Positions 1 through 7,314 of a DNA stretch of 64,000 bases are shown piece by piece. Numbering within the stretch: position 1 is the first letter of the stretch; each line of letters starts with the position of its first letter. The DNA is taken from assembly GCF_000237805.1 (NCBI RefSeq), contig NZ_CM001376.1, positions 419,010 to 483,009 on the forward strand, read 5' to 3'. Source of the stretch: Jonquetella anthropi DSM 22815 (lineage in GTDB: Bacteria; Synergistota; Synergistia; Synergistales; Dethiosulfovibrionaceae). The notes below the pieces were generated by a model. That model was not told the DNA's origin. It was given only the letters and a program-made list of their open reading frames with translations, and made no database searches. A program made the translations under genes and the position numbers.

Positions 1-1
1 A

Positions 2-505
2 GACGCACCGAACGAGAAATGGCTGACGGATGTCACTGAGTTCAAGTATTACGTCGGGGGGAACGCTCACAAAGTATATCTGAGTGCCATACTGGATCTC
101 TATGATCGCAGGATCGTGGCATATAAAATCGGCGAGCATAATGACAATCCGCTGGTTATGAGCACGTTTGATGAAGCTGTAGAGCGTGAGCCCGAGGCAC
201 ATCCATTGTTTCACAGTGACCGAGGCTTCCAGTACACGAGCAAACAGTTCTCGGGGAGACTAAAGAGAAACCGAATGAAGCAGAGCATGTCCAGAGTAGC
301 CCATTGCATTGACAATGGGCCTATGGAAGGCTTCTGGGGGATCCTGAAGCGTGAAATGTACTACGGGAAACGCTTCACCTCAAAGATGGATCTGGTGAAG
401 ACCATAGAGTCATACATCAGGTATTACAACACGGAGCGGTTCCAACGGAAATTGCATCTGATGACACCTGCCGAATACCATGCAAGCTTCTATACTGCGG
501 CGTAA
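2..505 (+). CDS. IS3-family transposase OrfB, partial (5' end outside window)
   Basis: This is the catalytic (DDE, rve) domain of the transposase, which cuts and joins the IS ends. Read from base 2 the frame is open: DVTEF carries the first Asp, HSDRGFQYTS the second, and the Glu lies in MEGFWGILKRE. The protein ends TPAEYHASFYTAA. At 82 it reads CACAAAGTATAT, where the second copy has one more A, so this copy is in frame and may be the active one. The N-terminal part cannot be judged. Two other residue differences from copy 2 are visible near the C-terminus (MYYG/MYYR and KLHL/KLNL). Confidence 0.92.
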   Translation, partial: DAPNEKWLTDVTEFKYYVGGNAHKVYLSAILDLYDRRIVAYKIGEHNDNPLVMSTFDEAVEREPEAHPLFHSDRGFQYTSKQFSGRLKRNRMKQSMSRVAHCIDNGPMEGFWGILKREMYYGKRFTSKMDLVKTIESYIRYYNTERFQRKLHLMTPAEYHASFYTAA

Positions 506-551
506 AAGAACCGCCAGCCGATTACTCGACTGGCGGTACGGGACTTTTTGA

Positions 552-579
552 TTTTTCACTGTCCTATTGACGGGGAGCA
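552..579 (+). repeat. Right inverted repeat of IS copy 1
   Basis: The reverse complement begins TGCTCCCC, then 5 variable bases, then TAGGACAG. It matches the left end of the complete copy at 3253 with the same spacing. IS3 elements usually carry such TG...CA ends. Confidence 0.8.
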
Positions 580-957
580 GACCATTTTCTGCAGCGCCCT
601 TGCGTTTTTTATTCTGCCAGAGCCAAGAGGGAAGAGTCTTTTTTTCCTTCGGCGCGCCAAGTAGCGGCGGCACTGAACCTGCCGGTCGTACCCCAGCATG
701 ATGCCCAGCATGAAGTCCTGCTCGTCGGTCAGGTCGGACAGGCGCGTCGTGCCGAAGCTTTTAACCACGTCAACGCAGTCCTTGTCGCCAAAGAAGACGT
801 TCACGTGTCCGTTGGACAGGGGAACGAACAGGTAGGCGACGCCCTGCTTGCGGAGAATGGTTTCCATCTCCAGCCGGTTCGACTCCGGCGCGGTGTGCAG
901 AACAAGCCGGCGCAGCCCCTTGTCGTATTCGTACAGGTGGTGGCGAAAGACGGTCAT
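556..957 (-). CDS. DUF2023 family protein, C-terminus rewritten by IS
   Basis: A small cytoplasmic protein of about 133 residues that I recognise as DUF2023: it starts MTVFRHHLYEYDKGLRRLVL and carries VNVFFGDKDC and the well-kept FMLGIMLGYDRQVQCRRYL. The family has no settled biochemical role; members often sit near flavodoxin or iron-responsive genes (recalled, not seen here). The start is chosen by the ribosome site AAAAGGAAGTGGAGC before the ATG. The last seven codons (CSPSIGQ) and the stop lie inside the right end of IS copy 1, so insertion replaced the native C-terminal tail. The conserved core is intact, so function is probably kept. It has its own promoter, operator-like palindrome and leader hairpin upstream. 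Confidence 0.82.
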   Translation of the reverse strand: MTVFRHHLYEYDKGLRRLVLHTAPESNRLEMETILRKQGVAYLFVPLSNGHVNVFFGDKDCVDVVKSFGTTRLSDLTDEQDFMLGIMLGYDRQVQCRRYLARRRKKRLFPLGSGRIKNARALQKMVCSPSIGQ

Positions 958-991
958 GCTCCACTTCCTTTTCCGGGCTCAAGTCCCTAAG

Positions 992-1022
992 AAAAAAGGA
1001 GAGCTGTTGGCGGCAGCTCTCC
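992..1022 (-). terminator. Leader terminator hairpin before the DUF2023 gene
   Basis: On the minus strand a perfect 9-bp stem (GGAGAGCTG / CAGCTCTCC, 7-base loop) is followed directly by six Ts. It lies between the strong promoter at 1068-1096 and the DUF2023 start at 957, so it could act as an attenuator. Upstream bases CTCC could pair with the first four bases of the stem (GGAG), giving a competing fold. It would also end transcription arriving from the upstream phosphatase gene. Confidence 0.7.
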
Positions 1023-1044
1023 CACCTGGAGGGGTGATACACTG

Positions 1045-1062
1045 TGTTAGGATTAACTAACA
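1045..1062 (-). promoter_or_regulatory. Operator-like palindrome (DtxR/MntR-like look)
   Basis: Arms TGTTAG and CTAACA flank a 6-base centre (GATTAA), an 18-bp dyad placed at the expected transcription start of the DUF2023 transcript. The shape resembles DtxR/MntR-type metal regulator sites. That assignment is inference from appearance only. Confidence 0.45.
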
Positions 1063-1067
1063 GAAAA

Positions 1068-1096
1068 AGAATACGCCGCTTTTTTGAACCTGTCAA
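1068..1096 (-). promoter_or_regulatory. Sigma-70-type promoter for the DUF2023 gene
   Basis: On the minus strand a perfect -35 TTGACA (1096-1091), exactly 17 bases, then -10 TATTCT (1073-1068). The transcript would run through the dyad and the leader hairpin into the DUF2023 gene. Confidence 0.7.
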
Positions 1097-1130
1097 GCGC
1101 CGAAACGATTTTTGTTTTTAAGGGAGAACT

Positions 1131-2033
1131 TTAACGCTGCAGAGGCCATCGGCCCGAGAAGAGTCGAGCCAGAACCGCGTGTCGAAGACCCCGCGTCGTG
1201 ACGGCGGCTTCGTTCCCCAGCAGGCTCAGCGCTTCGGCTAAGATGCAGGTGCCGCCCAAGATGACGTCGGCCCGGTCGGCTGGAACGCCCGGGATTTGAC
1301 GGCGTTCGGCGGCCGATTTCCCGCTGAAAAGGGCAAGAAGCCGGCTCGCGTACTGCGGCGTTAAGACGTCGCAGGCTGGGCTTGCGTCCAGCCCGCGGGC
1401 CGCCGCGGCCATGACGACCGCCGTGCCGCCGGACGCGACGATCCGTTTTCCCAGTGCGGGACAAACGCTGGACGACTCCAGCGTTCGGCGGATTTTGAGC
1501 CGGACGTCTGCCAGCTGGCCCGGCGTCGGCGGGTCATTTGAGAACTCGGCTGTGATCGAGAGCGCGCCCAACGGAACGCTGAACGCCCCTTCGAGCCGTC
1601 CGTCCGCGCCGAACGAGAACTCGGTGCTTCCGCCGCCTGAGTCCACGACGGTCAGCGGGCCGGCAAGGACGCCCGGCGCTTCAAAGGTGAGCTGGGCTTC
1701 CTGTGAGGCCGTGAGGACGGCGGGGAAAACGCCCGTTTCCCGCTCGAAGATTTCTAAAAACTCGTCCCGGTTGGCGGCGTTTCGGACCGCGTGGGTGCCG
1801 CAGGCTGTCGGGACGGCGCCGGCCCTTCGGGCGGCGGCGGCAAACGACGCGGCGGCCGCCGCCGTTTCTTCCATCGCTTGGCGGGTCAAAACGGGCGATT
1901 CTCCCCGGCCGAGCTTTGTCACCCGGTGCCCTTCGTCGAGGATTCGGGTGATTCCGGACCGGTCTCCCTCGGCCAGACAGTATTTGACCGAGTTGGTTCC
2001 CACGTCGATGACGGCGGCAAGGCTGGCTTTCAT
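1131..2033 (-). CDS. Ppx/GppA family phosphatase
   Basis: A 300-residue cytoplasmic member of the exopolyphosphatase / pppGpp phosphohydrolase family (ASKHA fold). The first phosphate loop is AVIDVGTNSVKYCLAEG near the N-terminus. The second glycine-rich loop is VVDSGGGSTEFSF, preceded by ACGTHAVRNAANRDEF, a typical family stretch. Only the core ~300 residues are present, as in short Ppx-type proteins, without the C-terminal HD-like extension of E. coli Ppx. ATG 2033 is preferred over a TTG six bases upstream because GGAGG sits 6 bases before it. Polyphosphate and (p)ppGpp substrates cannot be told apart from sequence. A perfect dyad at 2062-2082 lies just upstream. Confidence 0.85.
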   Translation of the reverse strand: MKASLAAVIDVGTNSVKYCLAEGDRSGITRILDEGHRVTKLGRGESPVLTRQAMEETAAAAASFAAAARRAGAVPTACGTHAVRNAANRDEFLEIFERETGVFPAVLTASQEAQLTFEAPGVLAGPLTVVDSGGGSTEFSFGADGRLEGAFSVPLGALSITAEFSNDPPTPGQLADVRLKIRRTLESSSVCPALGKRIVASGGTAVVMAAAARGLDASPACDVLTPQYASRLLALFSGKSAAERRQIPGVPADRADVILGGTCILAEALSLLGNEAAVTTRGLRHAVLARLFSGRWPLQR

Positions 2034-2061
2034 CTTCAACCTCCAAGGCCCGAAGAGGGCG

Positions 2062-2082
2062 GACTATAATTTTATTATAGTC
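2062..2082. promoter_or_regulatory. Perfect 9+3+9 palindrome at the ppx/gppA promoter
   Basis: Arms GACTATAAT and ATTATAGTC are exact reverse complements around TTT. The minus-strand -10 TATAAT of the phosphatase gene would fall inside the dyad, so a bound regulator would block it. A transcribed hairpin is the alternative. Confidence 0.5.
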
Positions 2083-2124
2083 TACTGCTGACCCTAAGTT
2101 GAGGGGCTGACGCCCGGTTCGGCG

Positions 2125-2152
2125 TTGACGATACGAAAGAATTAATTATAAT
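2125..2152 (+). promoter_or_regulatory. Promoter of the substrate-binding protein gene
   Basis: TTGACG (2125-2130), 16 bases, TATAAT (2147-2152). A perfect 12-bp palindrome GTTCTATAGAAC follows at 2174-2185, between the start of transcription and the ribosome site, and may be an operator. Confidence 0.7.
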
Positions 2153-2200
2153 ATTTATGAGTAATATTGCTGAGTTCTATAGAACAAAGGAGGAGTTCGT

Positions 2201-3217
2201 ATGAAGAGAGCTTTTGCTGCGTTGGCTGTTGGGGCTATGTTGGCGGCAGGGACGGCCGGGTGGGCCATGCAGGGCCCGCTTGTTTTGACGCCCGAGGAGG
2301 AGAAGGCGTGGAAGGCCGAACCGGCATACGGCACGGTGATTCCTCTAGGGCATACTGGCGGAATGTGCTTGGGCACGTTCGGCATCGCGCACGTGAAGGG
2401 ATTCTACGCTGACGAGGGGCTGAAGACGGAAGTTTATAAGTTCGCGTCCAAGGCGCTGAACGACGCGGTTGGTACCGGCAAGGTCGTGGCCTGCGGCAAC
2501 CATATCGCCGCTATGCTCGTCCCGGCGGTTAACGGGGTCAGAATGAAGTTCACCACCGGCATTCAGACCGGCTGCAAGTCGCTGTACGCCCTAGCGAATG
2601 GGCCGATCAACTCGACGAAGGACCTGAAAGGCCGGACCGTGGCGGTATCGACGGCGATCGGCGGGTCGGACCACAACATCACGCTTCGGTTCCTGAACCA
2701 CGACGGTGTGAAGCCCGACGACGTGAAGTTCAAGCAGGTTGAGGCGTCTGCGGTTGTCCTCGCCATGCAGAACGGCGAGGTGGACGCGGCCACCATGTCG
2801 GACCAGTACGCCGAGAAGTTCTTGGACGACGGCGTGCTCAAGAGAATCCGCTCCCTGACGTTTGACCCGGATTTCTCCCAAGAGCCTTGCTGCATTCACG
2901 CGATCAACTTGGACTTCCTGCAGGCCAACCCGATCACGGCCCGCAAGCTGACCAACGCTCACGAGCGGGCGTCCGAGTGGATCATGGAGCACGAGGAAGA
3001 GGCCATTGACCTTCTGTTCGCCAACGGCTGGGCTTCCGGCGATCGGGATCTGGCCCTGCGGATGCTGAAGACGTACAACTTCCTGATCAGCGACGAGCTG
3101 ACCGAGACGGCGCTGCGCAACATCCTGAACGACTACAAGGAGTTCGGCCTGATCAACAGCTCGCTGGACACCGAAGAGACGCTGAAAAAGATCTGGGAGC
3201 CTGTGCTGAAAGAATAA
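2201..3217 (+). CDS. ABC transporter substrate-binding protein, NMT1/SsuA-like
   Basis: An exported binding protein (338 residues) with an N-terminal signal peptide (MKRAFAALAVGAMLAAGTAG, cleaved near WAMQG). The body has the NMT1/THI5/SsuA pattern: VIPLGHTGGMCLGTFGIAHV, then KGFYADEGL, then STKDLKGRTVAVS and DAATMSDQYAEKFLDDG. Relatives bind taurine, sulfonates, nitrate or pyrimidine precursors; which one applies here cannot be read. The ATG follows AAAGGAGGAGTTCGT. No permease or ATPase gene is next to it: 36 bases after the stop an IS element begins, and the next native gene is on the other strand. It is therefore an orphan or its partners lie elsewhere. Confidence 0.85.
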   Translation: MKRAFAALAVGAMLAAGTAGWAMQGPLVLTPEEEKAWKAEPAYGTVIPLGHTGGMCLGTFGIAHVKGFYADEGLKTEVYKFASKALNDAVGTGKVVACGNHIAAMLVPAVNGVRMKFTTGIQTGCKSLYALANGPINSTKDLKGRTVAVSTAIGGSDHNITLRFLNHDGVKPDDVKFKQVEASAVVLAMQNGEVDAATMSDQYAEKFLDDGVLKRIRSLTFDPDFSQEPCCIHAINLDFLQANPITARKLTNAHERASEWIMEHEEEAIDLLFANGWASGDRDLALRMLKTYNFLISDELTETALRNILNDYKEFGLINSSLDTEETLKKIWEPVLKE

Positions 3218-3235
3218 TTTGACGCTGTAAAAAAT

Positions 3236-3244
3236 CTCCGGCCC
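3236..3244. terminator. Left half of a terminator stem split by the IS
   Basis: CTCCGGCCC here is the exact reverse complement of GGGCCGGAG at 4981-4989, beyond the IS. Without the IS the two would form a 9-bp stem with a loop of about 20 bases, flanked by A-run and T-run (AAAAAA before, CTTTT after), a bidirectional terminator between the convergent genes ending at 3217 and 5023. Confidence 0.7.
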
Positions 3245-3305
3245 CAATGATATGCTCCCCCCAAGTAGGACAGGGAAATATAAAACCTACTTGGGGGGTA
3301 TTTCT

Positions 3306-3977
3306 ATGCCCAGAAAAAGCAAGATAGACTCAGCTTTGAAAATATCTCTAGTTGAAAGCTATCTCCGAGACGAAATCAGCTGCACAGAAGCGACAAGGCA
3401 AGCGGGGCTTAGGGGCCGCGCATCGTTTAGGAGTTGGGTCCGGATTTACCAAAATGAAGGTCCCGGAGGATTGCTCGCTCAATCGAGAAACAGACATTAT
3501 TCACAGGAGCTGAAATTGGCTGCCGTTCATGCCTATCTGAGCGGAGAAGGATCCTTAACGGAGACGGCGTATCGCTATGGCTTACGGTCAAAAGCTCAAC
3601 TTCAAAGCTGGATACAGGCATATACTACTCATGGATGGATCCAATCGTGCACAAGCGGAGGAGGCAGCTCCATGAGAAAAGCCAGACAGACAAGCCAGGA
3701 AGAACGCCTTGAAATCGTACAGTACTGCCTTGCTAAGGATAATAATTATGGAGCGACGGCGCTGAAATACGACTGTTCCTATCAGCAGGTGCGCAACTGG
3801 GTGCTCCGTTATGAGAGCATGGGCCCCGCCGGCCTTGAAGACCGTCGTGGACGGCGGATTGGAACCCTGCCAGCCCGGACACCAGAGGAAAAGCAGCGCC
3901 ACAGGATTGCAGAACTGGAACACAAGAACCGCGACCTTCAGATGGAGAACGACCTGTTAAAAAAATCAGAGAGTTAG
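3306..3977 (+). CDS. IS3-family OrfA (DNA-binding transposase subunit)
   Basis: A 223-residue OrfA with repeated helix-turn-helix units: SYLRDEISCTEATRQAGLRG and YLSGEGSLTETAYRYGLRS share one pattern, and AKDNNYGATALKYDCSYQQV is a third. A C-terminal leucine-zipper-like coiled coil (RIAELEHKNRDLQMENDLL) would mediate dimerisation. It binds the IS ends. ATG 3306 is chosen over an in-frame ATG at 3252, which lies at the very IS end with no ribosome site. The gene ends over a run of seven As (3959-3965), the typical slippery site where IS3 elements shift -1 into orfB. Confidence 0.9.
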   Translation: MPRKSKIDSALKISLVESYLRDEISCTEATRQAGLRGRASFRSWVRIYQNEGPGGLLAQSRNRHYSQELKLAAVHAYLSGEGSLTETAYRYGLRSKAQLQSWIQAYTTHGWIQSCTSGGGSSMRKARQTSQEERLEIVQYCLAKDNNYGATALKYDCSYQQVRNWVLRYESMGPAGLEDRRGRRIGTLPARTPEEKQRHRIAELEHKNRDLQMENDLLKKSES

Positions 3978-4894
3978 AGATGAAAGATCGCTCTCTCTGA
4001 CTCGACATCCCTACAAATACCAAGCGATCAAAGAACTGACTGAAGCCAAGCACTACCCCCTGCAAAAGCTCTGTCAGTGCCAGCGGCTTTCGCGCAGCGC
4101 GTATTATCGCTGGCTTAAAGGTCCTGTCAGCTTCAGTGAGAAGTACAATACCGAGCTCTCCGAGAAGATCAAGGCCATTCATGAGAACCATCCGGATATG
4201 GGTTACCGGCGAATCAGGGACGAACTGGAAAGGAATCACGGCATCGCAGTGAACGATAAGCGGGTACTCAGGATCTGTCGCGGAGAGCGTATTCAATCCA
4301 CGATCAAGTGGAGGCCAAAGAGCTGCACCAGAAGCAGCCAAGACCCTGCACATATCGCCAAAAACTATCTCAACCGTGACTTTCACGCAGACGCACCGAA
4401 CGAGAAATGGCTGACGGATGTCACTGAGTTCAAGTATTACGTCGGGGGGAACGCTCACAAAAGTATATCTGAGTGCCATACTGGATCTCTATGATCGCAG
4501 GATCGTGGCATATAAAATCGGCGAGCATAATGACAATCCGCTGGTTATGAGCACGTTTGATGAAGCTGTAGAGCGTGAGCCCGAGGCACATCCATTGTTT
4601 CACAGTGACCGAGGCTTCCAGTACACGAGCAAACAGTTCTCGGGGAGACTAAAGAGAAACCGAATGAAGCAGAGCATGTCCAGAGTAGCCCATTGCATTG
4701 ACAATGGGCCTATGGAAGGCTTCTGGGGGATCCTGAAGCGTGAAATGTACTACAGGAAACGCTTCACCTCAAAGATGGATCTGGTGAAGACCATAGAGTC
4801 ATACATCAGGTATTACAACACGGAGCGGTTCCAACGGAAACTGAATCTGATGACACCTGCCGAATACCATGCAAGCTTCTATACTGCGGCGTAA
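3960..4894 (+). pseudogene. IS3-family OrfB transposase, two frameshifts
   Basis: The DDE transposase half of copy 2. From the A7 slippery run the -1 frame reads KIRELEMKDRSL and then meets TGA. Removing one CT from the CTCTCTCT run at about 3990-3998 would continue it as TRHPYKYQAIKEL, so I infer a 2-base insertion there. A second lesion at about 4459 is an extra A (CACAAAAGTATAT against CACAAAGTATAT in copy 1), which splits the catalytic domain after GGNAHK. The rest (DLYDRRIV to FYTAA) follows in another frame with intact HSDRGFQYTS and EGFWGILKRE. No full-length transposase can be made from this copy. Sequencing error in the runs is an alternative. Confidence 0.85.
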
Positions 4895-4980
4895 AAGAAC
4901 CGCCAGCCGATTACTCGACTGGCGGTACGGGACTTTTTGATTTTTCACTGTCCTATTGACGGGGAGCAGACAGACCAACT

Positions 4981-4994
4981 GGGCCGGAGCTTTT
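4981..4994. terminator. Right half of the split terminator stem, with T run
   Basis: GGGCCGGAG followed by CTTTT. It is the partner of 3236-3244 on the far side of the IS (see there). Confidence 0.7.
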
Positions 4995-5022
4995 GCGTTC
5001 AGTATCAGTAAGCTGGAAGGCG

Positions 5023-6405
5023 CTACAGCCGTTCGCAGACCGAGTGGGCGGCCACTAAGCCGCTGGCGGCCGCCTGAATGATTCCCCGGCTGACGCCAGC
5101 CCCGTCGCCGACCATGTAAAGCCCGCGGACGGACGGCACCTCAAGGGTAGTGTTCAGCTGGACGCGGAGCGAGTACAGCTTGATCTCCACGCCGTAGAGA
5201 AGCGTGTCGTTCTGGTTGACGCCCGGCATGATGGCGTTGAGTGCGTCGAGGAACTCGACGATTGACGTCATGTGCCGGTGCGGCAGGACGAGGCTCAGGT
5301 CGCCCGGCTCGGCCGGGCCGGTCTGTTCCACCATGCCCCGGGCGATTCGGTCCGGCGTGGAGCGCCGGCCGTCCCGCAGGTCGCCGAGACGCTGAACGAG
5401 GATCCCGCCGCCGGCCAGCATGTTGGCCAGCCGGGCGATATGGGTCGCGTAGCCGATCGGGTCGCCGAACGGCTGGGTGAAGTTCTTCGTCACCAGAATG
5501 GAGAAGTTGGTGTTGTTCGACTTGGTGTTCTTGAGGCTGTGGCCGTTGACGGTCACCAGCTTGTGGGCCTTGTTGAACTCGCTGACCACGAACCCCGATG
5601 GGTTCATGCAGAAGGTGCGCACCCGGTCGTCGAACGTGGGGGTGTTGTACAGGCATTTGACCTCGTAGAAGTCTCGAGTCAGGTCCTGGCAGACGCTGTC
5701 TGGGACTTCCACTCGGACGCCCACGTCGACCGGCATGGAGGCGATGGGCAGTTCAAGCCGCCGGATCACCGTTTCCAGCCAGCTGGCTCCGTCCCGGCCC
5801 GGCGCGGCGATGACCGTTTTGCTCTCGATCCGCTCGCCCTTGGCCGTCACGACGCCCTTGGCCTGTCCGTCCTCGATGATCACGTCGGAGACGAACGTGT
5901 CCATACGAATGTCGCACAGCGCTTTGAGGTGGTGATACATGGCGTCCAGTACTTCCCGGCTGGCGTCCGTGCCGATGTGGCGGATCTTGGCCGGGAGGAC
6001 TTTGATCCCCACGGCGGCGGCCCGGTGAATGGTGTCCCGCACGGCCTGTCCCGACGGCTCGTAGAATTTTGGGTCGGCGCCGAAGTGGACGAACGTGCTG
6101 TCGACCCGTTCGATCAGCTCGGCCACGCTTGCCCGGCCGATGTACTCTTCCAAGTTGCCGCCGTACCCGGTGGTGATGGTGAGCTTGCCGTCGGAAGCGC
6201 TTCCGGCGCCGCCCCACCCGGAGACGATGGCGCAGCTGGGACAGTTCACGCAGCTGGAAACCTTGCCTTCGAGTATTGGGCACTTGCGCTGCTTGATGAG
6301 CCGTCCTTTATCAATGATGAGAACGCGCTTGCCCTGTTCGGTGAGGCTGAGCGCGGCAAAAACGCCGGCAGGTCCGGCGCCGACAATCACCGCATCGTAA
6401 ATCAT
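5023..6405 (-). CDS. FAD-dependent oxidoreductase, COG2509 type
   Basis: A 460-residue flavoprotein with an N-terminal dinucleotide-binding motif (VIVGAGPAGVFAALSL) and a matching FAD contact near the end (GLYMVGDGAGVSRGIIQAAASG). A cysteine patch CVNCPSC at about residues 57-63 precedes GWGGAGSASDGKL, characteristic of the uncharacterised COG2509 'FAD-dependent dehydrogenase' group. The cysteines could hold a metal or be redox active; that is inference. It is cytoplasmic, with no signal peptide. A -10-like TATAAT lies upstream on the minus strand (6470-6465). It converges on the orphan binding-protein gene across the IS-split terminator. The substrate is unknown. Confidence 0.82.
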   Translation of the reverse strand: MIYDAVIVGAGPAGVFAALSLTEQGKRVLIIDKGRLIKQRKCPILEGKVSSCVNCPSCAIVSGWGGAGSASDGKLTITTGYGGNLEEYIGRASVAELIERVDSTFVHFGADPKFYEPSGQAVRDTIHRAAAVGIKVLPAKIRHIGTDASREVLDAMYHHLKALCDIRMDTFVSDVIIEDGQAKGVVTAKGERIESKTVIAAPGRDGASWLETVIRRLELPIASMPVDVGVRVEVPDSVCQDLTRDFYEVKCLYNTPTFDDRVRTFCMNPSGFVVSEFNKAHKLVTVNGHSLKNTKSNNTNFSILVTKNFTQPFGDPIGYATHIARLANMLAGGGILVQRLGDLRDGRRSTPDRIARGMVEQTGPAEPGDLSLVLPHRHMTSIVEFLDALNAIMPGVNQNDTLLYGVEIKLYSLRVQLNTTLEVPSVRGLYMVGDGAGVSRGIIQAAASGLVAAHSVCERL

Positions 6406-6464
6406 CCTGTTCCCCCTCTTGGCTGTTTCACGGCGATCGGGGCTCTGCCCCGAAGGTCCAACTC

Positions 6465-6502
6465 ATTATAACAGAGCGCCGGGGCGCCGCGCCGGGTATA
6501 AT
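6465..6502. promoter_or_regulatory. Divergent -10 elements
   Basis: ATTATA at 6465-6470 reads TATAAT on the minus strand toward the flavoprotein. TATAAT at 6497-6502 reads toward the ThiD-like kinase. No good -35 is seen for either. Confidence 0.45.
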
Positions 6503-6542
6503 GTCAGTGCGGCGCGATGATGCCGTGAAAAGGAGGACTGTC

Positions 6543-7295
6543 ATGAAAGACTATCGGGGAACCGCGCTCTTCGTGGGAGCGCTCGCTTCTTCGGGCGACG
6601 GACTGATCACCGCCCTGCGGACTTTTGAGGCGCTTGGCGTCCGCGGCCTGGGCGCCGCGACGACCGTGCTGGCTTCGGGCCGCGACGGGGCTATTCGTCA
6701 TGAGCTGCCGGCGGAGTGCGTGGCCGCTCAAATACAGGAAATTACAGCCGGGGCGGTCGGCTCGGTGATGGTCGGGACGGTGGACCGGGAAAACATCGTC
6801 GAGCCTTTGGCCGCCGCGCTAAGGGAGATCCCGAACGCGAAATTGGTGCTTGACCCGTTCCGAATGCTCCAGTCAGGCGTCCCGGACTCGGATAAGTCGA
6901 CCCTTGAAGTGGTTAAAGGCGGCCTGCTGCCGCTGGCGACCGTGGCGGTGTTCAACTCGCCGGAGGCAAGCCTCGTGAGCGGCCTTCCGATCGAAACGGA
7001 GGACGCCCTGCAGGAGGCGGCCCGGTGCATCGCCGATATGGGCCCCGTGTCGGTGCTGGTGACTGGCGGCCGGCTTGACGGCCAAACCGTGACCGACGTG
7101 CTGTGGCACGCCGGTCAGGCGAAAGTTTGGCACGGTCCAAGGCTTGACTCGCCGCGCCCGGTCGGCTTGGGCGATATCCTGAGCGCCGCCGTCGCGGCCG
7201 AACTGGCCGCTGGAAGCTCTATAGAAAACGCTGTCGATGCGGCGCTGGCCTTTGTCCGCGCTCAGCTCGGCGGGGACGTTTCAGAGGTCAAATAG
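6543..7295 (+). CDS. ThiD-like / PfkB-fold kinase
   Basis: A 250-residue ribokinase-fold protein resembling hydroxymethylpyrimidine/phosphomethylpyrimidine kinase: SSGDGLITALRTFEALGVRG at the N-terminus, KLVLDPFRMLQSG in the middle, VLVTGG, and GLGDILSAAVAAELA in place of the usual GTGCTLSAAIAA. The Asp of GLGD would be the catalytic base, more like PfkB/PdxK than classic ThiD, so the substrate may differ. ATG 6543 is chosen for AAAAGGAGGACTGTC just upstream; an earlier ATG overlaps the -10. No other thiamine genes are near. A strong terminator follows. Confidence 0.72.
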   Translation: MKDYRGTALFVGALASSGDGLITALRTFEALGVRGLGAATTVLASGRDGAIRHELPAECVAAQIQEITAGAVGSVMVGTVDRENIVEPLAAALREIPNAKLVLDPFRMLQSGVPDSDKSTLEVVKGGLLPLATVAVFNSPEASLVSGLPIETEDALQEAARCIADMGPVSVLVTGGRLDGQTVTDVLWHAGQAKVWHGPRLDSPRPVGLGDILSAAVAAELAAGSSIENAVDAALAFVRAQLGGDVSEVK

Positions 7296-7314
7296 CGTAT
7301 AGTTTAACGATACG

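Larger units (their letters stand above)
1..579 (+). mobile_element. IS3-family element, 3' part (copy 1)
   Basis: The window opens inside an IS3-family (IS150-like) element. The last 579 bases hold the catalytic half of orfB, a short hairpin just after the stop codon, and a right inverted repeat ending ...GGGGAGCA at 579. The sequence is nearly identical to 4388-4968 of the complete copy further on, so the two are recent duplicates. The left end lies outside the window. The right end abuts and supplies the last codons of a DUF2023 gene on the other strand. Confidence 0.93.
3253..4968 (+). mobile_element. Complete IS3-family (IS150-like) insertion sequence, copy 2
   Basis: A 1716-bp element bounded by imperfect inverted repeats: 3253-3281 (TGCTCCCC, 5 bases, TAGGACAG) and 4941-4968 (its reverse complement with differences at the 5-base gap). 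It holds orfA and a broken orfB. The 4 bases outside each end are GATA and GACA, so a clean target duplication is not seen. It lies in the loop of a terminator. Confidence 0.93.

Noticed and set aside
3249-4972. Target-site duplication of the IS (GATA / GACA)
   Set aside because: Only three of four bases agree, and GAC also follows copy 1, so it may be chance or part of the element end.
5272-6471. Long open frame on the + strand (about 400 codons) opposite the COG2509 flavoprotein
   Set aside because: The minus-strand protein has clear FAD motifs. The + frame gives no family likeness and arises from high-GC third-position bias.
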